Source: JALOLG01 sp035557475
Lineage (GTDB): Bacteria; Actinomycetota; Acidimicrobiia; Acidimicrobiales; Ilumatobacteraceae
Direction: 5' to 3'
DNA length: 15,317 bases
Assembly: GCA_035557475.1 (NCBI GenBank)
Contig: DATMDV010000399.1
Location: forward strand, 1 to 15,317
Of this stretch, positions 6,693 through 12,330 are shown in pieces; positions within the stretch are counted from its first letter, which is position 1; every line of letters starts with the position of its first letter. The translations under genes were made by a program, and so were the position numbers. The notes under the pieces were generated by a model. The model ran no database searches, was not told the DNA's origin, and worked only from the letters and a program-made list of their open reading frames with translations.

Positions 6693-9128
6693 TCACACGC
6701 CGCGGGCGGCGTTGTCGAACCGGGTGTACTGACCCAGGAACACGAGGCGCTTGGTGCCGATCGGCCCGGAACGGTGTTTGGCGATGATCACCTCGGCCGA
6801 GCCCTTGTCGGGCGACTCGTTGTTGTACACCTCGTCGCGGTAGAGGAACATGACGACGTCGCTGTCCTGTTCGAGCGAGCCCGACTCACGCAGGTCCTGC
6901 AACATCGGCCGCTTGTCCGACCGGGATTCGAGGTTCCGGCTCAGCTGGCTGAGGGCGACGATGGGCACCTCGAGCTCGCGAGCGAGGATCTTCAGGTTGC
7001 GGCTGATCTCGCTGACCTCGAGCTGGCGGTTCTCGGAGTAGCCGCTCGTGCTCATCAGCTGGAGGTAGTCGATGACGATCAGCCCGAGCCCTCCGTAGCG
7101 GGCCTTGATGCGCCGCGCCTTGGCGCGGATCTCCATCACGGTCACGCGGGGGTTGTCGTCGAGGAACAAGGGCACCTCGAGGCGACCGATCGCCTTGCCG
7201 ATCTTGGCCCAGTCGGCCTCGGCGAGACGTCCGGTGCGGATCTTCATCGAGTCGACCCGCGCCTCGCTCGACAAGATGCGCTGCGTCAGCTCGGCGTGGC
7301 CCATCTCGAGCGAGAACACGAGCACCGGCTTCTGGCCGTTCTGGGCGACGTGGGTGGCCATCCCGAGCCCGAAGGCGGTGTTGTGGAGGTAGAAGTCGGC
7401 GGCGACGAAGTTGTGCAGCCCGGGGACCGTGAAGTCGATGACGCGCGTCGAGCCGGCGGGTTCGATCGACACGATCTCGTCCCACAGCACGTCGGGCGAC
7501 GCCCACCACCGCAGCCGATCGTCGTCGAGGGCCTCGGCGAGCTCGGCGACGGTCTCCTTCGACACCCAACCGCGGTAGGCGTGCCACTCGTGCGAACGCG
7601 GCTTGCCGATCTGCTCGCTGAGCTCGGCCCATGTCAACTCGCCTGACGCCTTGACGATGTCGTCCCACACCGCGACCGGGACCGCGTCGATCGAACCGCC
7701 GAACGTCCGGGCCGCGGCGTGCGCGCGCACGATGGACACCGTTGCGTCCTTGCCGCTGATGCCGATCTGGTCGGCGAACGCGATCAGCGACACGCTGTCG
7801 ATCACGTCGACCTCGAACGCCGGCTGGACCGTGAGGCGGTCGGACGGCCGCTCGCGTCGCTTGGCTCGGATCCCGAACCGCAGCAGCAGGTGCGTGACGT
7901 CGGCGGCGAGCCGCTCGGACGCGGTGGCGTAGCCGATCCGGCAGCTCCCGAGGCTCGCCATCCACGACATCGCCTCGCTCGCGAACAGCTGGTTCAAGAA
8001 CCGGGCAACCCCGTCGCGCGTGAGCCGGAAGACGACCGCCGGAACGCGGGCTCCAGGCCGGCCGGGGTCGACGCCACGTGCGAGCTCGTCGATGTCGCGG
8101 TGGGCCAACTCGTCGTCACCGAACACGTCGAGACGGGTCGGCACCGCGACGACCTCACCGACCCGGATCGATTCGAGGGCCCGCCAGCCGCGTGCGGTCA
8201 ACAGCGGATGCGACGCGGTGATCGTGACGTCGCGGCCCGAACGGGTCCGGACGCGGAACACCGGCTTGACGCCGTCGTCGAGACACGCCGATGCGATCGA
8301 ACGCGACTGGCGTCCCTCGGCGTCGAGCGACAGCATGTCGAGACCGCCACGCGACGCCGCCCGGTCCATCAGCTCGGCCGCGGTGACCACCTCGCCCGTC
8401 GACACGTCGACCATCGGCGTGTCCCACGCGACGCACTTGCCCATCGCCGGGCGAGCGCCGACGATGTACAGCGAGCTCGGCTGGAGCCCCGACAACAGCT
8501 CGTCGAGGTCGGTGTAGCCGGTGGCGACACCGGTGATCGTGTCGCCGCGATCGAACGTCTCCTGCAGGCGATCCATCGCCTCCGACAAGAGCGTGTCGAG
8601 TTGACGGGTCGAGTCGGTGACTCGCTGCTCGGCGACCTGGAACACCTTGGTCTCGGCTTCGTCGAGCGCCTTGGTGACGTCGTCGGGCTCGCTGTAGGCG
8701 AGCTCGGCGATGTCGCCCGCGACGTAGATCAGCCGGCGCAGCATTGCCGTGTCCTGGACGATCTTGGCGTAGTGGCCGGCGCTCGAGATCGCCGGCGTCG
8801 AGTTCTGCAGCTCGTGCATCGCCTCCGAGCCGCCGACCTCGTCGAGCAGGCCGGCGCGGCGCAGCTCGTCGGCGACGGTGACCGTGTCGACCGGGCCACC
8901 GCTCGAATACAGGGCGCGGATGGCATCGAAGATGTGTTGGTGGGCGGGCCGGTAGAAGTCGGAGGGGTTCAGCCCCTGTTCGCTGACGACGCCGATCGCG
9001 TCGCGTGACAACAACAGCGCCCCGAGCACCGATTCCTCGGCCTGCAGGTTGTGCGGCGGGACCCTCCCCTCGCTCCGGCGGGATCGGTCGGTCGTTCGCT
9101 GACCGTTCGGCTGTCGTTCACCTGGCAT
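6693..9128 (-). CDS. dnaB: Replicative DNA helicase DnaB, interrupted by an intein
   Basis: DnaB is the hexameric 5'-3' helicase that opens the replication fork. The 811-residue precursor holds a 352-residue intein (232-583), so the spliced helicase would have 459 residues, the usual size. The N-terminal domain starts with the family segment PPHNLQAEESVLGALL at 24-39. The linker and RecA-like domain follow: Walker A ends GARPAMGK at 224-231, then after the intein continues TAFGLGMATH. The glutamate of SLEMG is at 608, Walker B LIVIDYLQL at 683-691, the H4 region DLRESGSLEQDSD at about 745-757, and the arginine finger in KHRSGPIG at 784-791. Helicase residues look intact. The gene lies downstream of rplI but is separated from it by a strong terminator, so it probably has its own promoter, which I could not identify. 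No clear Shine-Dalgarno sequence precedes the ATG. Confidence 0.97.
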   Translation of the reverse strand: MPGERQPNGQRTTDRSRRSEGRVPPHNLQAEESVLGALLLSRDAIGVVSEQGLNPSDFYRPAHQHIFDAIRALYSSGGPVDTVTVADELRRAGLLDEVGGSEAMHELQNSTPAISSAGHYAKIVQDTAMLRRLIYVAGDIAELAYSEPDDVTKALDEAETKVFQVAEQRVTDSTRQLDTLLSEAMDRLQETFDRGDTITGVATGYTDLDELLSGLQPSSLYIVGARPAMGKCVAWDTPMVDVSTGEVVTAAELMDRAASRGGLDMLSLDAEGRQSRSIASACLDDGVKPVFRVRTRSGRDVTITASHPLLTARGWRALESIRVGEVVAVPTRLDVFGDDELAHRDIDELARGVDPGRPGARVPAVVFRLTRDGVARFLNQLFASEAMSWMASLGSCRIGYATASERLAADVTHLLLRFGIRAKRRERPSDRLTVQPAFEVDVIDSVSLIAFADQIGISGKDATVSIVRAHAAARTFGGSIDAVPVAVWDDIVKASGELTWAELSEQIGKPRSHEWHAYRGWVSKETVAELAEALDDDRLRWWASPDVLWDEIVSIEPAGSTRVIDFTVPGLHNFVAADFYLHNTAFGLGMATHVAQNGQKPVLVFSLEMGHAELTQRILSSEARVDSMKIRTGRLAEADWAKIGKAIGRLEVPLFLDDNPRVTVMEIRAKARRIKARYGGLGLIVIDYLQLMSTSGYSENRQLEVSEISRNLKILARELEVPIVALSQLSRNLESRSDKRPMLQDLRESGSLEQDSDVVMFLYRDEVYNNESPDKGSAEVIIAKHRSGPIGTKRLVFLGQYTRFDNAARGV
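7380..8435 (-). mobile_element. DnaB intein in the Walker A loop, endonuclease apparently decayed
   Basis: The 352-residue insert starts with Cys (CVAWDTPMVD), ends with the C-terminal motif FVAADFYLHN, and is followed by Thr as the +1 residue, so all residues for ordinary splicing are present. Block B is TITASHPLLT with TxxH at 304-307 of the precursor. It breaks the P-loop between Lys and Thr, a recognised insertion point for DnaB inteins. Related inteins, as I recall them, carry a two-motif LAGLIDADG endonuclease. Here the region expected to hold the first motif is absent: FGDDELAHRDIDELA (336-350) is followed after only ~10 residues by VPAVVFRL. The second motif, usually LFATDG, reads LFASEA and lacks the Asp. 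The later DNA-recognition segment (about 396-545) is kept. Splicing is likely active; homing is probably lost. Confidence 0.93.
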
Positions 9129-9194
9129 GGGGTTCCCACTCTTGCCCTCGCAACTTGGGGATCGCTAGGGGCACAAGCTGTGATCTTCCGGGGG

Positions 9195-9231
9195 AAAAGC
9201 ACGGCCCCTGCTGTGGACACAGCAGGGGCCG
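9195..9231 (-). terminator. Intrinsic terminator of the rpsF-ssb-rpsR-rplI operon
   Basis: A perfect 13-bp stem (plus-strand arms 9202-9214 and 9219-9231, CGGCCCCTGCTGT and its complement) closes a GGAC loop. On the minus strand it is followed by GCTTTT. It starts about 40 nt after the rplI stop and ends about 65 nt before the dnaB start, so it should end most transcripts from the ribosomal operon. Confidence 0.88.
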
Positions 9232-9271
9232 CGACGATCAGGGCGCTCGCCGGCGCCGGCGACGATGGACT

Positions 9272-9715
9272 TCAGATGGGGATGACTTCGATCGTGATCG
9301 GGAACGACACGTCGGAGTGGAGTGATGCGATAACGGTGTGTTGGCCGACGGTCTTGATCTGCTCGGCCTGCAACTGTCGGCGTTCGAGCACGACCCCGGT
9401 TTGTTCGCGCACCGCCTCGACCACGTCGGCGGTCGTGACCGAGCCGAACAGCCGGCCTTCGGTTCCTGCCTTGGCGGCGACGGTGATGACCTTGGGGACA
9501 AGCGTGGTGGCGACGGTTTGCGCCGCCTCACGGTCGCTCGCGTCACGCAGGTCGCGCGACCGGCGCATCTTGGCGGCCTGGTCGGCCGCACCTGACGTGG
9601 CGACGAGTGCGAGCCCCTGCGGCAGCAGATAGTTGCGGGCATGACCGTCGGCGACGTCGACGATGTCGCCGCGCTTGCCGAGACCGTCGAGATCAGAGCG
9701 CAGGATCACCTTCAT
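9272..9715 (-). CDS. rplI: 50S ribosomal protein bL9
   Basis: This 147-residue protein is bL9, a long two-domain protein of the large subunit near the L1 stalk. The N-terminal domain is clear: MKVILRSDLDGLGKRGDIVD followed by VADGHARNYLLPQGLAL, the most conserved part of the family, binding 23S rRNA. A charged connecting helix spans ~45-78. The C-terminal domain contains GRLFGSVTTADVVEAV at about 87-102. Length is normal. A GGAGG sequence inside the end of rpsR, 8 nt before the ATG, serves as ribosome binding site, and the rpsR stop is 3 nt away, so the two are probably translationally coupled. It is the last gene before the operon terminator. Confidence 0.97.
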   Translation of the reverse strand: MKVILRSDLDGLGKRGDIVDVADGHARNYLLPQGLALVATSGAADQAAKMRRSRDLRDASDREAAQTVATTLVPKVITVAAKAGTEGRLFGSVTTADVVEAVREQTGVVLERRQLQAEQIKTVGQHTVIASLHSDVSFPITIEVIPI

Positions 9716-9718
9716 CGC

Positions 9719-10168
9719 TCAGGCCTCCTCGCCGTCACCGGCGACGACCTCGTCAACGATGGCGGCGTCATCGGTGGAGTCGACTGCCAGTTCGTCGGCG
9801 CCGACGAGGGCGGCGACCGGACTCTCTGCGACCTCGGCCTCGGCGGAATCGCGCGACCGACGGCCACCGCCGTCACCGTCGCGTGGTGGACGCTGGCGGC
9901 TCGCCGAGGCGACCCGCCTGGCGTACGGCAAGAGGCCCATCTCGCGGGCGACCTTGATCGCGTTGGCGATGTCGCGTTGCTGCTGGACGTCGTTGCCGGT
10001 GACGCGCCGGTTGCGGATCTTGGCCCGATCACTCATGAAGCGATTCAGCAGGTCGACGTTCTTGTAGTCGACGTAGTCGATCGATTCGAGGATGAGTGGG
10101 CTGGTCTTCTTCTTGTACTTGCGGGGGTTGGCGTCCTTGACGCGAGCCCGGGGCTTCTTGGCGGCCAT
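9719..10168 (-). CDS. rpsR: 30S ribosomal protein bS18 with long acidic C-terminal extension
   Basis: bS18 binds bS6 on the platform of the small subunit. The core, residues 1-84, is typical: IDYVDYKNVDLLNRFMSDRA, then KIRNRRVTGNDVQQQRDIAN and an end in REMGLLPYARR. The core has no cysteine; the zinc-ribbon positions of C+ paralogues are replaced by KKKTSPLILES, so this is the zinc-free form. The protein should end near residue 85, but runs to 149. The extra part has a basic, glycine-rich stretch (about 84-107) and then about 40 residues with 14 Asp/Glu and no Lys/Arg. The frame is intact up to the stop that sits 3 nt from rplI, and the tail's DNA carries the rplI ribosome binding site. AAGGA lies upstream of the ATG. 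A role for the tail is not known. Confidence 0.95.
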   Translation of the reverse strand: MAAKKPRARVKDANPRKYKKKTSPLILESIDYVDYKNVDLLNRFMSDRAKIRNRRVTGNDVQQQRDIANAIKVAREMGLLPYARRVASASRQRPPRDGDGGGRRSRDSAEAEVAESPVAALVGADELAVDSTDDAAIVDEVVAGDGEEA

Positions 10169-10204
10169 CGTGGGTCCTTACGAACTAATCGGGGGGTCGG
10201 GGGG

Positions 10205-10690
10205 TCAGAACGGCTCTTCGTCGCCGTACACAGGATCGGGCTGGCGGGAACCTCCGCCGCTGCTGCTGGCACCGGCGTCGCCGCCGCCGCCTCGGCCGCC
10301 TCCGCCACCGGAGAACCCACCGCCCTCGGAGGACGAACGCTCGTTGCGCTCGATCTGGGCTTGCGCCCAGCGCAGGCTCGGACCGACCTCGTCGGCGACG
10401 ACTTCGACGACGCTGCGCTTCTCGCCCTCCTGGGTCTCCCAGCTGCGCTGCTCGAGACGGCCGGTGACGATCGTGCGGCTGCCCTTGGTGAGGCTGGCGG
10501 CGACGTTCTCGCCGAGCTCGGCCCAGCACGTGACGTTGAAGAACGAGGTCTGCTCCTGCCACTCGCCGTTGACCTGGTAGCGGCGGTTGACGGCCAAGCC
10601 GAAGCTGGCGATGCCACGTCCACCGGTGGTGTAGCGCAGCTCGGGGTCGCGGGTCAGGTTGCCGATGAGGGTGACGCTGTTCGTTGCCAT
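10205..10690 (-). CDS. ssb: Single-stranded DNA-binding protein
   Basis: This 161-residue protein coats single-stranded DNA in replication and repair and recruits partners through its C-terminal tip. The OB fold covers about 1-112, beginning TNSVTLIGNLTRDPELRYT and including ASFGLAVNRR and TSFFNVTCWAELGENVAASL. Residues ~118-150 are a Gly/Ser-rich flexible linker. The tip reads DEEPF where E. coli has DDDIPF, so acidic residues and the final Pro-Phe are kept. AAGGAG lies 6 nt before the ATG, a strong ribosome binding site. Its place between rpsF and rpsR is conserved across bacteria, and rpsF-operon control supplies it together with ribosomal proteins. Confidence 0.98.
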   Translation of the reverse strand: MATNSVTLIGNLTRDPELRYTTGGRGIASFGLAVNRRYQVNGEWQEQTSFFNVTCWAELGENVAASLTKGSRTIVTGRLEQRSWETQEGEKRSVVEVVADEVGPSLRWAQAQIERNERSSSEGGGFSGGGGGRGGGGDAGASSSGGGSRQPDPVYGDEEPF

Positions 10691-10717
10691 GGATGGCTCC
10701 TTCGAGGTGTGCTGCGC

Positions 10718-11050
10718 TCAGGCAGCGGCGCCCGTCATGCCGCGGCGCTCGGCCTCGGCGTCGGGCAGACGGATGAGCTTGTGGCGGACGATGTCGTCCG
10801 CGAGGCGAAGCGAGCGCTCGAGTTCGTCGAGCGCCCCACCAGGGGCGATGCACTCGACGACGAGGTAGTAACCCGACTCCTTCTTGTGGATCGGGTAGGC
10901 GAATTGACGCTTCCCCCACCAATCGGGCTTGCCGTGGATCGAGCCACCGGCAGCGACGATTCCGTCGGTGACCGTCTTGATCCAGGATTGCGCCTTGGGA
11001 TCCTCGACGTCACGGTCGATGATGACCATCAGTTCGTACGCACGCGTCAT
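10718..11050 (-). CDS. rpsF: 30S ribosomal protein bS6
   Basis: This 110-residue protein is bS6, the platform protein that pairs with bS18. The sequence starts MTRAYELMVIIDRDVED and contains the characteristic GGKRQFAYPI-like segment as DWWGKRQFAYPIHKKESGYYLVV at 43-65. It ends with the RHKLIRLPDAEAERR region. The frame is open 66 nt further upstream, but the family N-terminus fits ATG 11050, which has AAGGGAG upstream. It is the first gene of rpsF-ssb-rpsR-rplI, with 27 nt before ssb. The upstream leader holds a TACACT box and a small hairpin. Confidence 0.97.
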   Translation of the reverse strand: MTRAYELMVIIDRDVEDPKAQSWIKTVTDGIVAAGGSIHGKPDWWGKRQFAYPIHKKESGYYLVVECIAPGGALDELERSLRLADDIVRHKLIRLPDAEAERRGMTGAAA

Positions 11051-11074
11051 GCGTGGTGTTCTCCCTTCGGACTC

Positions 11075-11093
11075 GGCCACCTGCTGGTGGACC
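11075..11093 (-). promoter_or_regulatory. Hairpin in the rpsF leader, possible regulatory site
   Basis: Plus-strand GGCCACC (11075-11081) pairs with GGTGG-A-CC (11086-11093) around TGCT, giving a 7-bp stem with one bulged base, just upstream of the rpsF ribosome binding site and next to GGGGCCCC. rpsF leaders in other bacteria carry an RNA bound by the S6:S18 complex; whether this is such a site is only a positional guess. Confidence 0.3.
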
Positions 11094-11144
11094 GGGGCCC
11101 CGCGAATGCAGAACATGCGGAGCAGGGTGGACGTGGACCCGGGG

Positions 11145-11150
11145 AGTGTA
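11145..11150 (-). promoter_or_regulatory. -10 box of the rpsF operon promoter
   Basis: TACACT on the minus strand fits TAnnnT, and would start a transcript with a leader of about 90 nt before rpsF. No convincing -35 hexamer is visible 16-18 nt upstream. The rest of the 11051-11239 gap holds only the leader hairpin. Confidence 0.4.
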
Positions 11151-11239
11151 CCGGCAGGATGCTGCTCACACGGACGAGCATGGCAAGGGGGTGTGACGCG
11201 CCGTCATCGAGCCCGCCGGCAGCCGGGCACCGAGTCGGT

Positions 11240-11938
11240 TCACGGCGTGGTCGGCGACGTGCCCGAGCAGCCCTCGGCGAGGAGCTCCAACGTCGACCCG
11301 TTGCCGATGCCGAGCTCGGCCAACCCACCCTGGGGCGCCTCGATCGCGACCACGAAGTCAGCCGGCGTCGGGTACGACGGGCACGGCTCGGCGACGCACG
11401 GCTCCATGTCGAACTCGTCGAGATGGACGCCGTCGGCTCCGAAGAAGGCGATCGACAGCGGCATCACGGTGTTGCGCATCGTGAAGCTCGTCGTGTGTGG
11501 GCTGTCGTAGAGAAATGCCATGCCGTCGAGGCCGCCGAGATCGGTGACCTGCATCAGCCCGAGGCTGCGGCTGGCCGGGTCGTCGGCGAGCCACAGGCAC
11601 AGGTCGCAGATCTCGCCGTTCGACGCGTTGACGCGGGCGGCGATGGTGCCGAAGCCCTGTGGCACCACGCCGGGCACGCCGCCGGTGGAGACGGGGGACG
11701 CGGGCGGCGGCGACGCCTCGCTGGATCTGGTGCTGGATCTGGTGCTGGATCTGGTGCTGGATCTGGTGCTGGAGTCGGCGCTGGAGTCGGTGGTGACGCC
11801 GGAGCTGGCGAGGCTGACGGCGGGCGTTTCGATCGGGCGGGTCGGGCCACCGGCAGAATCGCCTGCGACCTCGGCGGGCGCGTCGTTGTCACATGCCGCG
11901 ACGGCGAGCACGAGGATCACCAACCAGCGACACCGCAC
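11240..11938 (-). CDS. DUF192 lipoprotein with Ser/Thr/Arg repeat linker
   Basis: The predicted 232-residue protein starts with a short signal peptide VRCRWLVILVLAVAAC: two Arg, a hydrophobic core and a VAAC lipobox with Cys16, so it should be lipid-anchored outside the membrane. A disordered linker follows, including four SSTR units at about 52-73. The DUF192 domain covers about 104-224: SRSLGLMQVTDLGGLDGMAF, then TTSFTMRNTVMPLSIAFFGAD, and late MEPC with PCPSYPTPADFV. DUF192 has no well-defined function. The GTG at 11938 is chosen because it gives the signal peptide and follows a TAGCGT box by 7 nt; the frame stays open far upstream, but that part is antisense to the next gene. Four Cys lie in or near the domain and may form disulfides outside the cell. 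Confidence 0.88.
   Translation of the reverse strand: MRCRWLVILVLAVAACDNDAPAEVAGDSAGGPTRPIETPAVSLASSGVTTDSSADSSTRSSTRSSTRSSTRSSEASPPPASPVSTGGVPGVVPQGFGTIAARVNASNGEICDLCLWLADDPASRSLGLMQVTDLGGLDGMAFLYDSPHTTSFTMRNTVMPLSIAFFGADGVHLDEFDMEPCVAEPCPSYPTPADFVVAIEAPQGGLAELGIGNGSTLELLAEGCSGTSPTTP
11721..11792. repeat. 12-bp tandem repeat in the lipoprotein linker
   Basis: The plus-strand unit ctggatctggtg is repeated exactly at 11721, 11733, 11745 and 11757. Two diverged copies follow (ctggagtcggcg and ctggagtcggtg) at 11769 and 11781. The unit is a multiple of three, so copy changes keep frame; the minus strand encodes repeated SSTR, then DSSA. It lengthens a flexible linker between the lipid anchor and the DUF192 domain. 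Confidence 0.92.
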
Positions 11939-11945
11939 GTCGACG

Positions 11946-11951
11946 ACGCTA
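11946..11951 (-). promoter_or_regulatory. -10 box for leaderless DUF192 lipoprotein gene
   Basis: TAGCGT on the minus strand ends 7 nt before GTG 11938, and no Shine-Dalgarno sequence is present. The same hexamer serves the XRE/MmyB regulator gene. Confidence 0.45.
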
Positions 11952-12007
11952 CGCCAGCAGTCGCGCGGGCGAGACGCAGGTGTGGGTGCGGCCGTGGCGC
12001 CGGCGCA

Positions 12008-12013
12008 TATCGT
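12008..12013 (+). promoter_or_regulatory. -10 box for leaderless 62-residue Cys protein gene
   Basis: TATCGT ends 7 nt before GTG 12021. AGGCGG touches the start codon and is too close to act as a ribosome binding site, which favours leaderless translation. Confidence 0.45.
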
Positions 12014-12020
12014 CAGGCGG

Positions 12021-12209
12021 GTGACGTGCGAGAGCTGCGGTGCCGCCGACGACGAGTTGCACACCGTTCGCCGGATGTACGTCACGCCCGCCGACTGGGA
12101 CACCGATGGCTCCGAGACGACGATGCCGGGCACCGAGCGATGGTGCTTCGCGTGCTGCACGATGTACCCGCACTCCCGCGTGAGTCCGCCCGCACCGCCT
12201 CGCGGGTGA
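12021..12209 (+). CDS. Small zinc-ribbon-like protein of unknown function
   Basis: The predicted 62-residue protein begins at GTG and reads MTCESCGAADDELHTVRRMY at its N-terminus. It has two CxxC knuckles, C3-C6 and C42-C45 (with C46 adjacent), separated by 35 residues, which suggests one bound zinc in a rubredoxin- or ribbon-like fold. The C-terminus is Pro-rich. I recognise it only as the type of short conserved hypothetical common in actinobacteria. The paired CxxC motifs and well-placed TATCGT box argue that it is real, although the same frame stays open upstream. It is divergent from the DUF192 lipoprotein with 82 nt between starts. No function is assigned; metal or nucleic-acid binding is possible. 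Confidence 0.72.
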   Translation: MTCESCGAADDELHTVRRMYVTPADWDTDGSETTMPGTERWCFACCTMYPHSRVSPPAPPRG

Positions 12210-12270
12210 ACGCTCGCGACGGCCTGATCGGGCGTTCTCCTCCGGTGCGCCGCCGTCCCGCCGCTCCGCG

Positions 12271-12276
12271 TACGTT
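12271..12276 (+). promoter_or_regulatory. Possible -10 box for the flavin monooxygenase gene
   Basis: TACGTT would start a transcript near 12283 with a leader of about 48 nt containing AGGAGG at 12321-12326, 4 nt before the ATG. No good -35 is visible. The 121-nt gap has no other clear element. Confidence 0.3.
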
Positions 12277-12330
12277 GAACCCTCGACGAGGCCGCAGTCC
12301 CCGGCGGCTCGATCCGACGCAGGAGGCACC

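Noticed and set aside
5569..6732. Long alternative plus-strand frame over the MarR-GNAT gene
   Set aside because: Arg/Pro-rich shadow of the MarR-GNAT gene with no family motif.
7380..8435. The dnaB insert as a group I intron or insertion sequence
   Set aside because: The frame is continuous, and the ends match intein splice blocks.
11208..11225. GCCCG/CGGGC stem downstream of the lipoprotein gene
   Set aside because: Short stem and no U tract.
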